The notes: a model not told the origin generated them from the letters alone. Shown: positions 9,230-20,946, counted from the stretch's first letter. The stretch is DNA of 64,000 nt from Franconibacter helveticus LMG 23732 (GCF_000463115.2 NZ_AWFX01000045.1:248001-312000); one strand, 5' to 3'. Numbers and translations: made by a program.

Positions 9230-10447
9230 TTAAGCTTTCAGCTTACGCATAACCAGCGTCGCGTTAGTGCCGCCGAAGCCGAAGCTGTTGGACATCACCG
9301 TCGTCAGCTCGCGTTCGGTCGGCGCCGTTACGATGTTCAGCCCTTCAGCCTGCTCATCCATTTCGTCGATGTTAATGCTCGGCGCGATAAAACCGTGTTC
9401 CAGCATTAACAGAGAGTAGATAGCTTCCTGCACGCCTGCCGCGCCCAGCGAGTGGCCGGTCATGGCTTTGGTGGCAGAAATTGCCGGGGTGTTATTGCCG
9501 AAGACTTCACGGATAGCGCCCAGCTCTTTCACGTCGCCAACCGGGGTTGAGGTGCCGTGAGAGTTCAGGTAATCGATCGGCGCGTCAAGATCCTGCATCG
9601 CCATCTTCATGCAACGCACCGCGCCTTCGCCAGACGGAGCAACCATGTCTGCGCCGTCGGAGGTTGCGCCGTAGCCGACAATTTCAGCATAGATATGCGC
9701 GCCGCGCGCCAGCGCGTGCTCCAACTCTTCCACGACAACCATGCCGCCGCCGCCTGCGATAACGAAACCGTCACGGTTAGCGTCATAGGTACGGGAAGCT
9801 TTTTCCGGCGTTTCGTTATATTTGGTAGAAAGCGCGCCCATGGCGTCGAACTCGCACGCCATTTCCCAGCCCAGCTCTTCGCCGCCGCCGGCAAAGACGA
9901 TATCTTGTTTACCAAGCTGGATCTGCTCAACCGCGTTACCGATGCAGTGTGCGGAGGTCGCGCAGGCGGAGCTGATGGAGTAGTTCACGCCATGAATTTT
10001 AAACGGCGTGGCAAGGCAGGCGGAAACGGCGGAAGCCATCGCTTTGGTCACGACATACGGACCAACCGCTTTCAGGCCGCGCGGGCTGCGCATAGCGTCA
10101 GCGCCGAAAACCTGGGCTTTGGAAGAGCCGCCGGAACCCGCAATAATGCCAACGCGCGGATTGTTCTGGTAAACCTCTTCGCTCAGGCCCGCGTCCTGAA
10201 TCGCTTCCTGCATGGAAAGATAGGCATAGACAGAGGCATCGTTCATGAAACGCACCACTTTACGGTCAATCAGGCCCGTGGTGTCCAGTTTTACGTTACC
10301 CCAGACGTGACTGCGCATGCCGGCATCAAGAAATTCTTGAGAGAAAGTGATCCCCGAGCGCCCTTCACGCAGAGATGCCAGGACTTCCTGCTGGTTATTA
10401 CCGATGCTGGAAACGATGCCCAAGCCAGTAATCACTGCACGTTTCAT
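9230..10447 (-). CDS. fabB: beta-ketoacyl-ACP synthase I
   Basis: Elongates acyl-ACP with malonyl-ACP and is needed for unsaturated fatty acid synthesis. The 405-residue protein has the thiolase fold active site Cys162 ([10 protein letters not shown]), the first histidine in [11 protein letters not shown] and the second in [12 protein letters not shown], the Cys-His-His triad of condensing enzymes. Length is one residue short of E. coli FabB. It is transcribed alone, divergent from mnmC, with FabR- and FadR-like sites in the shared upstream region. Confidence 0.98.
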   Translation of the reverse strand: MKRAVITGLGIVSSIGNNQQEVLASLREGRSGITFSQEFLDAGMRSHVWGNVKLDTTGLIDRKVVRFMNDASVYAYLSMQEAIQDAGLSEEVYQNNPRVGIIAGSGGSSKAQVFGADAMRSPRGLKAVGPYVVTKAMASAVSACLATPFKIHGVNYSISSACATSAHCIGNAVEQIQLGKQDIVFAGGGEELGWEMACEFDAMGALSTKYNETPEKASRTYDANRDGFVIAGGGGMVVVEELEHALARGAHIYAEIVGYGATSDGADMVAPSGEGAVRCMKMAMQDLDAPIDYLNSHGTSTPVGDVKELGAIREVFGNNTPAISATKAMTGHSLGAAGVQEAIYSLLMLEHGFIAPSINIDEMDEQAEGLNIVTAPTERELTTVMSNSFGFGGTNATLVMRKLKA

Positions 10448-10492
10448 TCAATACCTCTGTAGTCGCACTTTGTAAGTTTCGAGTCGCAAGAT

Positions 10493-10510
10493 AGCGTACA
10501 GTTGTACGCC
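10493..10510. promoter_or_regulatory. FabR-like operator upstream of fabB
   Basis: The palindrome AGCGTACAGTTGTACGCC matches the E. coli FabR box pattern AGCGTACA-N2-TGTACGCT at all but the last position. FabR represses fabB and fabA in response to the unsaturated/saturated acyl balance. It lies 46 bp upstream of the fabB start codon. Confidence 0.8.
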
Positions 10511-10527
10511 GAACAAGTCCGATCAGC
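10511..10527 (-). promoter_or_regulatory. FadR-like operator upstream of fabB
   Basis: Read on the minus strand, GCTGATCGGACTTGTTC fits the FadR consensus core (GCTGGTCCGACNTGTT) at all but two defined positions. It abuts the FabR-like box. FadR is an activator of fabB in E. coli, and this upstream position suits activation. Confidence 0.75.
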
Positions 10528-10603
10528 CAAATCGTCCGGAAATTTGCACCGCTTTACACACATCGCTAAGATCGTGCCACCGCCTGTCAGACGAGCAACT
10601 TAC

Positions 10604-12619
10604 GTGAAACTTAACGCGATACAACCGGCCAGCCTTGACTTCAACAGTGAGGGTACACCTGTTTCCCGAGATTTTGATGACGTTTACTTTTCTAATGATA
10701 ATGGACTGGAAGAGACCCGTTATGTTTTTCTCGGCGGCAATCATCTGCCGGAGCGCTTCCTTACGCACCCTCGCGCCTCGCTGATCGTGGCGGAAAGCGG
10801 CTTCGGCACGGGCCTCAATTTTTTAACGCTCTGGCAGGCCTTCGACGCTTTTCTCGCCGCCCACCCGGAAGCGACGTTAAAGCGGCTGCACTTTATCAGT
10901 TTTGAAAAGTTTCCCCTGACGGCGCAGGACCTTCAGCAGGCGCATGCGCACTGGCCGGAGCTGGCCCCGTGGGCGCAACAGCTTCAGCAGCAGTGGCCGC
11001 AGGCATTGCCGGGCTGCCAGCGTTTATTACTGGGTGAGGGGCGCGTCACGCTCGATTTATGGTTTGGTGATATCAATTCACTTGTCGACGAGCTGGACGA
11101 TTCGCTTAACCAGCAGGTGGACGCCTGGTTTCTGGACGGCTTCGCCCCGGCGAAAAACCCGGACATGTGGACACCTAAGCTGTTTTCGGCGATGGCTCGC
11201 CTGGCGCGCAAAGAGGGCACGCTCGCCACTTTCACCTCGGCGGGGTTCGTGCGCCGCAGCTTGCAGGAGGCGGGATTCGCCATGCAAAAGCGCAAAGGCT
11301 TCGGGCGAAAACGCGAGATGCTGACCGGCATTCGCGAAAGCGCTGAACGCGCCGCTTCGCGCGCGCCCTGGTTTGCCCGCACTCCTGCGCAAACGCAGGA
11401 AGCGGCGATTGCAGGCGGCGGCATCGCCAGCGCCCTGCTCGCCCTTGCGCTGTTGCGACGCGGCTGGCAGGTAACGCTTTATTGCGAAGACGACGCCCCG
11501 GCGCAGGGCGCGTCCGGGAATCGTCAGGGGGCGCTTTATCCGCTCTTAAGCCAGCATGACGCCGCGCTGGCAAGCTTCTTTCCCGCCGCCTTTACTTTCG
11601 CCCGCCGTCTGTACGATAGCCTGCCAGTGGCATTCGACCATGCGTGGTGCGGCGTAACGCAGCTTGGGTTCGACGAAAAAAGCCAGCAGAAAATTGACCA
11701 GATGCTGAGCCTGAATCTGCCGCAGACGCTGGCGCGGGCGGTTACGGCGCAGGAGGTACAAGCGCGCACGGGCGTCGCTACCGGCTGCGGCGGCATTGAG
11801 TACCCCCAGGGCGGCTGGCTTTGCCCGGCGCAGCTGACAGCAGGCGTGCTGGCGCTTGCCGGTGAGCAAGGCTTAAAGACCCACTACCGGCGCCGGGTTA
11901 ACGCGCTTGCGTATGAGGGCAGCGGCTGGCGGCTGACATTCAGCGACGGGGCTGAAGCTGCGCATAGCGCTGTCGTACTGGCGAACGGCTGGCAGATAAG
12001 CCGCTTCGCGCAAACGGAAAAATTGCCTGTTTACGCCGTGGGCGGCCAGGTGAGCCATATTCCCACCGCGCCGACGCTTGGCAAACTGCGCCAGGTGCTC
12101 TGCTATGACGGCTACCTGACGCCGCAAAATCCCGTCAGCGGCATGCACTGCATCGGGGCCAGTTACCACCGTGGCCGCGAAGAGATGGCATACAGCGAAG
12201 CGGATCAGCAACATAACCGCCAGCGTCTTATCGACTGCCTGCCGCAGGCGGAATGGACGCAGGAAGTGGACGTAAGCCGCGGCGAAGCGCGTTGCGGCGT
12301 GCGCTGCGCAACGCGGGATCATCTGCCGATGATCGGTAACGTGGCGGACTATGAGGCCACGCTTTCGCGGTACGCTAACCTTGCCGCCGCACCGGAAAGC
12401 GCCCCGCCTGCGCCGGTGCACCCAAACCTCTTTATGCTCGGCGCGCTGGGTTCCCGCGGGCTGTGCAGCGCGCCGCTGGCGGCGGAGATCCTTGCTTCGC
12501 AAATGAATAACGAGCCGCTGCCGCTGGACGCTGCGACGCTTGCGGCATTAAACCCGAACCGGTTGTGGGTGCGAAAATTGCTGAAGGGGAAAGCGGTGAA
12601 ATCATCAGGCGGGGCGTGA
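10604..12619 (+). CDS. mnmC: bifunctional tRNA mnm5s2U biosynthesis protein MnmC
   Basis: Completes the 5-methylaminomethyl-2-thiouridine modification at tRNA position 34. The N-terminal half is the SAM-dependent methyltransferase ([14 protein letters not shown], residues about 65-80). The C-terminal half is the FAD oxidase that removes the carboxymethyl group (dinucleotide motif [17 protein letters not shown] near 270). The GTG at 10604 gives 671 residues and an N-terminus [13 protein letters not shown] like E. coli MnmC (668). An in-frame ATG-type start at 10502 would place coding sequence over the fabB operators and is rejected. Confidence 0.95.
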   Translation: MKLNAIQPASLDFNSEGTPVSRDFDDVYFSNDNGLEETRYVFLGGNHLPERFLTHPRASLIVAESGFGTGLNFLTLWQAFDAFLAAHPEATLKRLHFISFEKFPLTAQDLQQAHAHWPELAPWAQQLQQQWPQALPGCQRLLLGEGRVTLDLWFGDINSLVDELDDSLNQQVDAWFLDGFAPAKNPDMWTPKLFSAMARLARKEGTLATFTSAGFVRRSLQEAGFAMQKRKGFGRKREMLTGIRESAERAASRAPWFARTPAQTQEAAIAGGGIASALLALALLRRGWQVTLYCEDDAPAQGASGNRQGALYPLLSQHDAALASFFPAAFTFARRLYDSLPVAFDHAWCGVTQLGFDEKSQQKIDQMLSLNLPQTLARAVTAQEVQARTGVATGCGGIEYPQGGWLCPAQLTAGVLALAGEQGLKTHYRRRVNALAYEGSGWRLTFSDGAEAAHSAVVLANGWQISRFAQTEKLPVYAVGGQVSHIPTAPTLGKLRQVLCYDGYLTPQNPVSGMHCIGASYHRGREEMAYSEADQQHNRQRLIDCLPQAEWTQEVDVSRGEARCGVRCATRDHLPMIGNVADYEATLSRYANLAAAPESAPPAPVHPNLFMLGALGSRGLCSAPLAAEILASQMNNEPLPLDAATLAALNPNRLWVRKLLKGKAVKSSGGA

Positions 12620-12657
12620 TCTGCCCTGCTCTTTAGCCGCACATAGCGGGTTGTCGT

Positions 12658-12690
12658 CCTTCATCCTTTTGGTGAAAAAGGATGAAGGCG
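12658..12690. terminator. possible terminator hairpin between mnmC and yfcL
   Basis: A long inverted repeat (CCTTCATCCTTTT / AAAAAGGATGAAGG, loop about GGTG) between convergent genes. It lacks a long U-run after the stem, so it may act as a weak terminator or an mRNA end protector. Confidence 0.5.
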
Positions 12691-12701
12691 AGACAGAAAG
12701 G

Positions 12702-12980
12702 TTATTTTAACTTCGCCTGCTGGAAGAGGTTATCCCACATACCGAGCACCAGCGCCTGGTCGCGCGGCGAAAGCTCGCCAGCATGAATGGCGGTTTCAAG
12801 GCTGTTGGTGACCTTCGCGTAAACGGCTTGCGGCGAGTGGTCGTCGCCATGTTCCAGTTCCGCGACCGCCAGCGTCAGGTGCCCGCGCAGGTAGCCGCTG
12901 GCGAAGAGTTCATCGTCGCTGGCATGCTCCACCATATCGTCAATCAGCGCCAGAATGCGTGCTTCAAATTCCGCGATCAT
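12702..12980 (-). CDS. yfcL: YfcL family protein
   Basis: A 92-residue acidic, probably soluble and mostly helical protein of unknown function that matches YfcL of E. coli in length and position. No catalytic motif is visible. It is the last gene of the prmB-aroC-mepA-yfcA-epmC-yfcL series, 28 bp after epmC. Confidence 0.88.
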   Translation of the reverse strand: MIAEFEARILALIDDMVEHASDDELFASGYLRGHLTLAVAELEHGDDHSPQAVYAKVTNSLETAIHAGELSPRDQALVLGMWDNLFQQAKLK

Positions 12981-13008
12981 CTTCTTTCCTCTTTTATTAC
13001 TATGGCGA

Positions 13009-13557
13009 TCAGCACAAGTCTTCCGGCCATGGAAATTGCTCCGCCGAAAGCGGCGGCGTTTGATAATAGTTTTGCAGGGCGGCGATAAAGCGCGCCGGGC
13101 GCGTGGGTATCCCCTGCTCCAGATAGGTCATTACCTGCGCATGCACCCGGCGCTGAAAAGCGATGCGGTCCGGGTCGAAGTCGCCGCTCAGGTTGTCGCA
13201 GCTGACGTTGAACGGGAAATTCGCCGCTACGCAAAAAAGCCACTCCAGCGCCTGCGGCTTCACTTCAACATCCTCAAACTGGTGTTGCGTGGCTTCGTCG
13301 CGCCCGTCCGGGCAGTACCAGTACCCGAAATCCACCAGCTCGCGCCGCGCTTTGCCAGCGATGCACCAGTGCGAAATCTCATGCAGGGCGCTGGCATAAA
13401 AGCCGTGAGCGAAAACGACGCGGTTGTAAGGCGCTTCGTCGTCAGCCGGAAGATAGATCGGTTCGTCGTCGCCTTTAATCAGACGGGTATTAAATTCGTC
13501 GGCAAAGCAGCCGTCGAAAAGGTCAATTAACTGTTGGTAGTGATGTGCTTTACTCAT
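13009..13557 (-). CDS. epmC: elongation factor P hydroxylase
   Basis: Hydroxylates the beta-lysylated lysine of elongation factor P, the last step of its maturation. The 182-residue protein contains HEISHW (about residue 60), which fits the metal-binding histidines of this family (formerly YfcM). It overlaps yfcA by 4 bp, so translation is probably coupled. Confidence 0.93.
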   Translation of the reverse strand: MSKAHHYQQLIDLFDGCFADEFNTRLIKGDDEPIYLPADDEAPYNRVVFAHGFYASALHEISHWCIAGKARRELVDFGYWYCPDGRDEATQHQFEDVEVKPQALEWLFCVAANFPFNVSCDNLSGDFDPDRIAFQRRVHAQVMTYLEQGIPTRPARFIAALQNYYQTPPLSAEQFPWPEDLC

Positions 13558-14354
13558 CCGTTTATCCCTAAGGCTTGCAGAATTTCCTGTCCATGGCTGT
13601 CATATAAAAGTTTGGCGCTCATTACCGCCGAGACAATCACTATCATCGGGCGGATAAGCTTTTGTCCTTTGCTCAGCACCAGCCGCGAACCCATGCGGGC
13701 GCCGCAGAACTGCCCTGCCAGCATAATAAAACCGGTACCCCATACTACTTTGCCGCCAATAATAAACAGCAGCAGGCCGCCGATGTTCGAGGTGGCGTTA
13801 AGGACTTTGGCGTGCGCGGTAGATTTAGCAAGGTTATAGCCGCAGAGCGTGACAAAGGCCAGTGCGTAAAACGAACCTGCGCCGGGGCCGAAGAAACCAT
13901 CGTAAAAACCGACGCAGCCGCCCGCCACCAGCGCAAAAGGCAGCCCGTACAGGCGGCGCTGCCGGTCCTCTTCGCCAAGCTTCGGCATCAACAAAAAATA
14001 GAGCCCGATACCAATAACCAGCAGCGGCAGGATCTGGCGCAGCACGTCTGATTTCACATGCTGCACCAGCAGCGCGCCGGTGGTGGAGCCGATAAACGTC
14101 ATCAGGATATTGAGCTTTTGCGCTTTAAGATCCACCACGCCGCGGCGAATAAAATAGAGCGAGGCGGAAATTGACCCGCCGCACGCCTGTAGCTTGTTCG
14201 TCGCCAGCGCCTGGGCGGGCGACATGCCCACCGCCAGCAGCGCAGGCACCGTCAGCAACCCGCCGCCGCCCGCCAGCGCGTCGATAAACCCCGCCAGCAT
14301 GGCGACGAAAAAGAGCACGCCAAGCAAGAGCGGAGAAACCATAAAGAGATCCAT
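13554..14354 (-). CDS. yfcA: TSUP family inner membrane transporter YfcA
   Basis: A 266-residue polytopic membrane protein of the TSUP (TauE/SafE) family; substrates in the family include sulfonates and organosulfur anions, and the substrate here is unknown. Family glycine- and proline-rich motifs are visible: GFIDALAGGGGLLTVPALL near residue 22 and GFYDGFFGPGAGSF near residue 150, one in each half of the internal repeat. It lies 12 bp after mepA and overlaps epmC. Confidence 0.93.
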   Translation of the reverse strand: MDLFMVSPLLLGVLFFVAMLAGFIDALAGGGGLLTVPALLAVGMSPAQALATNKLQACGGSISASLYFIRRGVVDLKAQKLNILMTFIGSTTGALLVQHVKSDVLRQILPLLVIGIGLYFLLMPKLGEEDRQRRLYGLPFALVAGGCVGFYDGFFGPGAGSFYALAFVTLCGYNLAKSTAHAKVLNATSNIGGLLLFIIGGKVVWGTGFIMLAGQFCGARMGSRLVLSKGQKLIRPMIVIVSAVMSAKLLYDSHGQEILQALGING

Positions 14355-14366
14355 GCGTTTTTATCC

Positions 14367-15191
14367 TTAGAGTGCGTGTTCATCCAGCAGCGCCTGACAG
14401 GAAGGCGGTGGCGGTGGCGGCGCTTTTTTCACAGGGGCTTGTCCGCCCGGTTTCGCCGGGATAAACCAGCTTTGCAGCTCAGCGCCGCAGCCGTCGCCCG
14501 GCGGCGGCGGGGTCTGCTCTTCGCATTCCAGGCTATCTGCCGGGCAGCGCAGACGCACATGCATATGGGCGCGATGCTGGAACCACGGGCGAACCTTACG
14601 CAGCCAGTCGCGGTCCGGCCCGGCATCAAGGCAGAGCTGCTGCTTAATGGCCGGGTTGACGAAAATGCGCGTTACGTCGTCATCCAGCGCCGCAAGCTTA
14701 ATCAACCCGCCGATTTCCGGCTTCCACAGCGAAGGGACGACCGATTTTCCATCGCGCGCCACTAAATCCAGCGCCTGCGGTTTTAACAGTTGCGAGGCGC
14801 TCCAGCGCGTTTTCGGCAGTTGCAGAAAAATATCCACATCAAGCCCGGTCTGGTGGCTGGCATGGCCGCCATTAAAGCGCCCGCCCGCCGGCATGCCCAT
14901 ATCGCCGATTAAAACGGTGCCCATGCCCAGCCGCTGAGTTTCGCCGCTAAGCCGCTGGATAAAACGCACCAGATCCGGGTGGCCGAAGTAGCGACGCTGG
15001 TCGGTGCGCATGACCTGATAATTGTCGGCGTTAAGCGGCAGCGCTTCGGCGCCAACGATACAGCCGTTGGAAAAGCTCCCGATAGCCTGCGCGCTGCCGG
15101 GAACAGGATGCGTGATTTTTTGCCACGGCGTGGCGGCTAAAGTGGCGCTGCTGGCGCAAAGGGCCAGCAGCGCACAGAGTGCTTTTTTCAT
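14367..15191 (-). CDS. mepA: penicillin-insensitive murein endopeptidase
   Basis: Periplasmic LAS-type zinc peptidase that cuts D-Ala-meso-DAP cross-links in peptidoglycan. The start at 15191 gives 274 residues, the E. coli length, and a clean signal peptide ([19 protein letters not shown]). Zinc ligands and catalytic residues are visible in [14 protein letters not shown] near residue 113 and in HMHVRL near 210. The mature protein has the cysteines that form the family's disulfides. A longer frame starting further upstream would lose the signal peptide and is not preferred. It follows aroC by 4 bp. Confidence 0.95.
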   Translation of the reverse strand: MKKALCALLALCASSATLAATPWQKITHPVPGSAQAIGSFSNGCIVGAEALPLNADNYQVMRTDQRRYFGHPDLVRFIQRLSGETQRLGMGTVLIGDMGMPAGGRFNGGHASHQTGLDVDIFLQLPKTRWSASQLLKPQALDLVARDGKSVVPSLWKPEIGGLIKLAALDDDVTRIFVNPAIKQQLCLDAGPDRDWLRKVRPWFQHRAHMHVRLRCPADSLECEEQTPPPPGDGCGAELQSWFIPAKPGGQAPVKKAPPPPPPSCQALLDEHAL

Positions 15192-15195
15192 GGTA

Positions 15196-16281
15196 TTACC
15201 AGCGAGGAAGTGAAGTGCTGACATCAGCGTTCTGGGCGCGCTGGCGCAGCAGATGATCCATCAGCACGATCGCCAGCATCGCTTCGGCGATCGGCACCGC
15301 GCGGATCCCCACGCAGGGATCGTGACGCCCGCGCGTCACCATCTTCACCTCTTCACCGTAACGGTTAAGCGTGCGGCCCGGCACCATAATGCTGGAAGTG
15401 GGCTTAAGCGCGATATGCGCGATAATCTGCTGGCCGCTGCTGATGCCGCCGAGAATGCCGCCCGCATGGTTGCTCTGGAAGCCTTCTTTGGTGATTTCAT
15501 CGCGGTTCTGGCTGCCTTTCAGCGCCACCGCGCCAAAACCTTCGCCGATTTCCACCCCTTTCACCGCGTTGATGCTCATCAGCGCGTGGGCGATATCGGC
15601 GTCAAGGCGGTCAAAGACCGGCTCGCCGAGGCCTGGCGGCACGTTATCGGCAACGACGGTCACCTTCGCGCCGATAGAATCGCCCTCTTTTTTGAGCGCG
15701 CGCATCAGCTCGTCCAGCGCGTCGATTTTATCGGGATCCGGGCAGAAGAACGGGTTTTGCTCAACCTGCTGCCAGTCTTTAATTTCCAGCGGGATATCGC
15801 CCATCTGCGTTAAACAGCCGCGGATCTGCACGCCGAATTTTTGCGCCAGATATTTTTTCGCAATCGCCCCCGCCGCTACGCGCATAGCGGTTTCACGCGC
15901 CGAAGAGCGTCCGCCGCCGCGATAGTCGCGCAGGCCATATTTTTGTTCGTAGGTGTAATCGGCGTGGCCCGGGCGAAAAACATCTTTGATGGCGCTGTAA
16001 TCCTGCGAGCGCTGGTCGGTGTTTTCAATCAGCAGACCAATGCTGGTGCCGGTGGTAACGCCTTCAAAGACGCCGGAGAGAATTTTCACCTGATCCGGTT
16101 CGCGGCGCTGGGTGGTATAGCGCGACGTGCCGGGGCGGCGGCGGTCGAGATCATGTTGCAGGTCCGCTTCTGTGAGCGGAATACCAGGCGGCACGCCGTC
16201 TACGATGCAGCCCAGCGCCACGCCATGCGACTCACCGAAGGTGGTTACGCGAAAGAATTGTCCAATACTGTTCCCTGCCAT
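15196..16281 (-). CDS. aroC: chorismate synthase
   Basis: Last step of the shikimate pathway: 5-enolpyruvylshikimate-3-phosphate to chorismate, FMN-dependent. The 361-residue protein equals the E. coli length and has the signatures GESHG near residue 17 and [16 protein letters not shown] near 48, plus [19 protein letters not shown] near 125. ATG 16281 is used; a GTG directly upstream is also in frame. It lies between prmB and mepA in one transcriptional direction. Confidence 0.97.
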   Translation of the reverse strand: MAGNSIGQFFRVTTFGESHGVALGCIVDGVPPGIPLTEADLQHDLDRRRPGTSRYTTQRREPDQVKILSGVFEGVTTGTSIGLLIENTDQRSQDYSAIKDVFRPGHADYTYEQKYGLRDYRGGGRSSARETAMRVAAGAIAKKYLAQKFGVQIRGCLTQMGDIPLEIKDWQQVEQNPFFCPDPDKIDALDELMRALKKEGDSIGAKVTVVADNVPPGLGEPVFDRLDADIAHALMSINAVKGVEIGEGFGAVALKGSQNRDEITKEGFQSNHAGGILGGISSGQQIIAHIALKPTSSIMVPGRTLNRYGEEVKMVTRGRHDPCVGIRAVPIAEAMLAIVLMDHLLRQRAQNADVSTSLPRW

Positions 16282-16350
16282 CACGGCTCCTTACCGTTGT
16301 CATCGTTATATGAAGGAGTGAATGCGGGCCGCCAGCCCGCAAGGTACGGA

Positions 16351-17283
16351 TTAATCTTTGTAGATGCTGAAGTGTTCGCGCGCGCTGATAAGCTGCGCTT
16401 TAGTCAGCATAAAGACGCCATCACCGCCGTTGTCGAATTCAAGCCAGGTGAAAGGAACATCCGGGTACTGCTCAATCAGATGTACCATGCTGTTACCGAC
16501 TTCACAAATCAGAATGCCGTTATCGGCAAGGTAATCCGGCGCGCAGGCCATGATGCGGCGCGCGAGCTTCAGCCCGTCGCTGCCAGCGGCCAGACCCAGT
16601 TCCGGCTCGTGGCGGTATTCACTGGGCAGATCCGACATATCTTCTTCATCCACATAAGGCGGGTTGGTGACGATGATGTCGTACTGCACTTTCGGCAGGT
16701 CGCGGAAGAGATCGGAGCGGATCGGCGTTACGTGATGGATCATGCCGTGCTCTTCAATATTGTGCTCGGTTACCGCCAGCGCATCTGTGGAAATATCTAC
16801 CGCATCCACTTCCGCGTGCGGGAATTCATAAGCGCAGGCAATGGCGATGCAGCCGCTGCCGGTACACATATCAAGAATATGCTGCGGCTGATGGTCAATA
16901 AGCCCGGCGAAGCGGTTGTTAATCAGCTCGCCGATGGGCGAACGCGGCACCAGTACCCGTTCGTCTACATAAAACTCGTGGCCGCAAAACCAGGCTTTAT
17001 TGGTGAGGTACGCCACCGGGATACGTTCGTTGACGCGGCGAATCACGCGTTCAACGATGCGGTGACGCTCGCTGGAGGTCAGGCGCGCGGTGCGCATATC
17101 TTCCGGAATATCCAGCGGCAGCCAGAGCGTGGGCAATACCAATTGCACCGCTTCATCCCAGGGGTTGTCCGTGCCGTGACCATACCAGATGTTGGCCGCG
17201 CTAAAACGGCTTACCGCCCAGCGCAGCATATCCTGAATGGTATGCAGTTCATTAACTGCTTCATCGACGAAAATTTTATCCAC
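16351..17283 (-). CDS. prmB: ribosomal protein uL3 N5-glutamine methyltransferase
   Basis: Methylates a glutamine of ribosomal protein L3 using SAM. The 310-residue protein shows the SAM motif [13 protein letters not shown] (about 138-150) and the amide-binding NPPY at 207-210. GTG at 17281-17283, behind GGAGGG, gives the family N-terminus [16 protein letters not shown]; a further upstream ATG would add seven residues and ignore that strong ribosome binding site. It heads the prmB-aroC-mepA-yfcA-epmC-yfcL group, divergent from smrB. Confidence 0.95.
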   Translation of the reverse strand: MDKIFVDEAVNELHTIQDMLRWAVSRFSAANIWYGHGTDNPWDEAVQLVLPTLWLPLDIPEDMRTARLTSSERHRIVERVIRRVNERIPVAYLTNKAWFCGHEFYVDERVLVPRSPIGELINNRFAGLIDHQPQHILDMCTGSGCIAIACAYEFPHAEVDAVDISTDALAVTEHNIEEHGMIHHVTPIRSDLFRDLPKVQYDIIVTNPPYVDEEDMSDLPSEYRHEPELGLAAGSDGLKLARRIMACAPDYLADNGILICEVGNSMVHLIEQYPDVPFTWLEFDNGGDGVFMLTKAQLISAREHFSIYKD

Positions 17284-17447
17284 ATTGCCCTCCGCAGGCC
17301 GCACCGCGTTTACATTCGGCGGCTAGTTTGCCATGAAGACGGCGATAAATCAGCATTCCGCCGCACGCAGAGAGGAAATGGGCGTTATATTTGGCGTGCG
17401 CACGAAGTCAGGTAAACTGCCAGCAAAATGCTTAAGACGAGAACGAG

Positions 17448-17999
17448 ATGAAAAAGAAGCCATCGCTGAGCGAGGAAGATCAGACGCTGTTTCGCGAACT
17501 GATGCGCGGAACCCGCCAGATAAAACAGGACACTATCGTCCACAGCCCACCGCGCAAGAAACTGAGCGACGTACCGCCCAAACGTCTGTTGCAGGAACAG
17601 GTGGATAACAGCCACTATTTTTCGGATGAATTTCAGCCGTTGCTGAACAGCGACGGGCCGATGCGCTATGTGCGCCCGGGCGTGGATCACTTTGAGTTGA
17701 AAAAGCTGCGCCGGGGCGACTATTCCCCCGAGCTTTTTCTTGATTTGCACGGCCTGACGCAGATGCAGGCGAAGCAGGAGCTGGGCGCGCTTATCGCCGC
17801 CTGCCGCCGGGAACATGTGTTTTGCGCCTGCGTAATGCACGGCCACGGCAAACATATTCTTAAGCAGCAAACGCCGTTGTGGCTGGCGCAGCATCCGCAC
17901 GTCATGGCTTTTCATCAGGCGCCGAAGGAGTACGGCGGCGATGCGGCGCTGGTCGTGCTGATAGAAGTGGAAGAGTGGCAGCCGCCGCAGTTGCCGTAA
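17448..17999 (+). CDS. smrB: ribosome rescue factor SmrB
   Basis: Smr-domain endonuclease that cleaves mRNA between collided ribosomes so that stalled complexes can be rescued. The 183-residue protein has an N-terminal basic extension and a C-terminal Smr domain with [15 protein letters not shown] near residue 98 and MHGHGKHIL near 127, the two diagnostic motifs. It is divergent from prmB and ends before a symmetric terminator. Confidence 0.95.
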   Translation: MKKKPSLSEEDQTLFRELMRGTRQIKQDTIVHSPPRKKLSDVPPKRLLQEQVDNSHYFSDEFQPLLNSDGPMRYVRPGVDHFELKKLRRGDYSPELFLDLHGLTQMQAKQELGALIAACRREHVFCACVMHGHGKHILKQQTPLWLAQHPHVMAFHQAPKEYGGDAALVVLIEVEEWQPPQLP

Positions 18000-18058
18000 G
18001 TCCCTTTCCGGCGGCCTTATCCGCCGGGGCGGATTTATCGGCGTGAAGCGCTATAAAA

Positions 18059-18089
18059 GCAAAGAGCCGCACAAGGCGGCTCTGTTTTC
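18059..18089. terminator. bidirectional terminator between smrB and sixA
   Basis: Stem AGAGCCGC / GCGGCTCT with a short ACAAG loop, followed by GTTTT on the plus strand and by a T-rich run on the minus strand. It sits between convergent genes. Confidence 0.82.
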
Positions 18090-18101
18090 ATGCGACTGGC
18101 G

Positions 18102-18590
18102 TTAAATCGCTTTCTTCATTCTGAGATTGCAGGGGCTCATCTGCCAGTTAAAGACCCCTCTGCCGCTTTCGTCATCCAGCGTGACGTTGGCGATAGCGGA
18201 TGTCGTAAACATAGGCGGCGTTTCGCCAGGGCAAAGCTCCGAAACCAGATAGCCGACCAGCGGCAGGTGTGAAATCACCAGCACCGAGGTGACCCCCTCT
18301 TTCGCCAGCGCTTGCAGGTAATCGCCTACCAGATGAACATCACCGCAGGGCGTCAGCTCCGACAGCGTGTCCTGGTTTTGCGGCAAATTCATTGCCTCCC
18401 GTACGACATCCAGTGTCTGTTCGGCTCGCAGGAAAGGGCTCACCAGAACACGTTCGATGTCCACCTTTTGACCTTTTAACCAGGTCGCCATTTGACGGGA
18501 TTCATCACAACCACAATGGGTTAGCGGACGAACCGAATCACTGGCGGCATCGAGTGCTGCGTCGCCGTGACGCATGATAAAAACTTGCAT
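18102..18590 (-). CDS. sixA: phosphohistidine phosphatase SixA
   Basis: Small histidine-phosphatase-family enzyme (162 residues) that removes phosphate from phosphohistidine; it acts on histidine phosphotransfer domains such as ArcB and on the nitrogen PTS protein NPr. The RHG motif (MRHGDAALD) places the nucleophile at His8, and a second active-site histidine lies in VISHLPLVG. Position next to smrB and fadJ matches E. coli. Confidence 0.95.
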   Translation of the reverse strand: MQVFIMRHGDAALDAASDSVRPLTHCGCDESRQMATWLKGQKVDIERVLVSPFLRAEQTLDVVREAMNLPQNQDTLSELTPCGDVHLVGDYLQALAKEGVTSVLVISHLPLVGYLVSELCPGETPPMFTTSAIANVTLDDESGRGVFNWQMSPCNLRMKKAI

Positions 18591-18783
18591 ATTGCACCGC
18601 TTTTGTTAACCAGAATCGCCCTTTTCCCCTGAGGGTCTGACACAACCTGTAAGGTTATCAGGGCGGCCGGGCATTGTGCCTGATCCGTACTTCAGATGAA
18701 ACGCTGTTTTTTACCTTATTGCTGTAAGTATAGTCAATCAGCGTTTACATACTGACCGACCGGCGCGTCATCCGCAGCGGAGG

Positions 18784-20946
18784 TTACTCTTGTTTGACCT
18801 CGATTTTTTCCTTCTGGTTCACTGCCGACCAGAAAACGAGGCGTTCTTCGGCCATCCTTACCAGCCTTTCGCATGGGGCAAAGCGTTCCCCATATTGGGC
18901 GGCAAGACGTTGCAGCGTCGCCACCACTTCCCCCGCGCCGAGCGTATCCATATAGCGGAACGGGCCGCCGAGAAACGGCGGAAAGCCGATGCCAAACACG
19001 CCGCCGATATCGCCATCGCGCGGCGAGCGCACAACCCCTTCGTCCAGACAGCGCGCCGCTTCGTTAAGCATCATCATGACGCAGCGCTCGGCGATTTGCG
19101 CCCCGGTAAGCCGGTTGACGGGCTTAACGCCGGTCAGCGCGTAGATCGCCGGGTCTGGCTGTTTTTTGCTTTTACGCCCTTTCCCTGGATAAAGATAGAA
19201 ACCCCGGCCATTTTTTCTGCCTTTGCGATCGTCCTTCAATATTGCTGCAACGGCTTCATGCGGCGCGCTGAAACGGGAGCCGTACGCCTGCTCCAGCACC
19301 GGAATAATTTTAGTGCCTACGTCTATGCCCACCTCATCCAAAAGTTGGATTGGACCTACCGGGAAGCCAAATTTCACCAGCGCTTCATCAATATGTTCAA
19401 TGCTCTCCCCTTCCATCAGGCAGCGCATCGCCTCATTCATATAGGGCGCAAGGATACGGTTGACGTAAAACCCGGCGCAGTCCGCCACCACGATCGGCGT
19501 TTTGCCCTGTTTTTTGGCAAGCTGCACGGTAGTGGCGATGGTTTGCGCGCTGGTGCCAGCATGGGGAATCACCTCCACCAGCGGCATTTTGTCGACGGGG
19601 CTGAAATAGTGCAGGCCGATAACCTGCTCAGGACGCGCCGCGTTCGCTGCGATATCGCCAATCGGCAGTGAAGAGGTATTTGAGGCAAAAATGGTCTGCG
19701 GCGCGGCGTGCTGTTCCACCTCCGCCACCATCTTTTGCTTAAGGGCCAGGTCTTCAAACACCGCTTCGACAACAATGTCGCGATTATGAAAGCCCCGGTA
19801 GTCCGTGGCGCCGGAAATCAGCGCCATCTGGCTGTCGCGCTCTGTGGGTTTGATATGGCGTCGGCGCACCTTTTTCTCAAGCAAATCCCAGCTGTATTTC
19901 AGCGCATGGTTAATGCCCTTTTCGTTGATATCTTTGATGCGAACCGGCAGTTTGCCTTTACTGGCGGTAACATAAGCGATACCGCCGCCCATCAGGCCGC
20001 CCCCCAGAATGCCAACCGCCCGCAAAGGTTGCGGCTGCGCCTCGCTGCCGGTCTCTTTTTTCAGCTCGGTGCTGGCGAAGAAAATACCGCGCAGCGCCGC
20101 CGAATGCGGGGTCATCGCCAGCTCGCCGAAGGCTTTTGCTTCGGCGTCGTAGCCGCTCGCGCTCCCCTGCTCAAGCCCTGTGCGGATAATGTCGATAATG
20201 CGTTGCGCCGCCGGATAGTTGCCGTGCGTTTTCTGCCCGGTTTGCTTCGACACCATTTTGAACAGCAGCGCGCGGCCAAGCGGGCCGGCGAGCACACGCT
20301 CGCGCACCGGCAAACGCCGCTCGCTTGCGCGCCCTTTTTTCACCAACGCCACGGCGGCTTCCAGCAAAATAGAAGAAGGAACGACATCGTCCACTAACCC
20401 CGCCTTCAGCGCCTGGCGCGGGCGCAACTGTTTACCGGTGAGGATCATCTCAAGCGCAGTGCTGACGCCAACCCGCCGCGGCAAACGCTGGGTGCCGCCG
20501 GAGCCGGGCAACAGCCCCAGTTGGACCTCCGGCAAGCCCAGCATGGTTTTCGGCGAATCCGTACAGACGCGGCGATGGCAGGCGAGCGCAAGCTCCAGCC
20601 CACCGCCCAGGCAAGGCCCGTGGATAGCCGCCACCACCGGAACAGGCAGCCCATGAATATCGGCCATGATCTGCTGCCCCTGGCGCGCCAGCTGTTCCGC
20701 TTCCTGCGCCGTTTTGCACGCCGCGATCATGTTGATATCGGCGCCGGCGATAAAGTTGTCCGGCTTGCCGGAAATAAACACGACTCCTTCCAGCGCTTTG
20801 TTATCACGGATTTGCCGGAGAATGGCGCGCACCTGCGGGCCAAATTCCGCTTTCAGGGTATTCATTTTTTCATCCGGCACGTCGATGGTGACCACCGCAA
20901 TATTGTCCGGGCGAACATGCAGATAAAACGCGGATGTCGATTCCAT
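18784..20946 (-). CDS. fadJ: fatty acid oxidation complex subunit alpha FadJ
   Basis: Bifunctional enoyl-CoA hydratase / 3-hydroxyacyl-CoA dehydrogenase of the anaerobic beta-oxidation complex. In the 720-residue protein the N-terminal crotonase domain has [17 protein letters not shown] (about 108-124) and [13 protein letters not shown]. The NAD-binding [17 protein letters not shown] starts near 315 and [20 protein letters not shown] near 450 is typical of 3-hydroxyacyl-CoA dehydrogenase. Its start codon overlaps the fadI stop by one base (TAATG), so the two subunits are co-translated. Confidence 0.97.
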   Translation of the reverse strand: MESTSAFYLHVRPDNIAVVTIDVPDEKMNTLKAEFGPQVRAILRQIRDNKALEGVVFISGKPDNFIAGADINMIAACKTAQEAEQLARQGQQIMADIHGLPVPVVAAIHGPCLGGGLELALACHRRVCTDSPKTMLGLPEVQLGLLPGSGGTQRLPRRVGVSTALEMILTGKQLRPRQALKAGLVDDVVPSSILLEAAVALVKKGRASERRLPVRERVLAGPLGRALLFKMVSKQTGQKTHGNYPAAQRIIDIIRTGLEQGSASGYDAEAKAFGELAMTPHSAALRGIFFASTELKKETGSEAQPQPLRAVGILGGGLMGGGIAYVTASKGKLPVRIKDINEKGINHALKYSWDLLEKKVRRRHIKPTERDSQMALISGATDYRGFHNRDIVVEAVFEDLALKQKMVAEVEQHAAPQTIFASNTSSLPIGDIAANAARPEQVIGLHYFSPVDKMPLVEVIPHAGTSAQTIATTVQLAKKQGKTPIVVADCAGFYVNRILAPYMNEAMRCLMEGESIEHIDEALVKFGFPVGPIQLLDEVGIDVGTKIIPVLEQAYGSRFSAPHEAVAAILKDDRKGRKNGRGFYLYPGKGRKSKKQPDPAIYALTGVKPVNRLTGAQIAERCVMMMLNEAARCLDEGVVRSPRDGDIGGVFGIGFPPFLGGPFRYMDTLGAGEVVATLQRLAAQYGERFAPCERLVRMAEERLVFWSAVNQKEKIEVKQE

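Noticed and set aside
10502-10603. 34-codon N-terminal extension of mnmC
   Set aside because: It overlaps the FabR/FadR-like sites of fabB and has no counterpart in MnmC; the GTG at 10604 gives the family N-terminus.
15841-17415. 524-codon plus-strand frame opposite aroC and prmB
   Set aside because: Shadow of two well-identified genes; residue pattern is Arg/His-rich as expected for antisense of GC-rich coding DNA.
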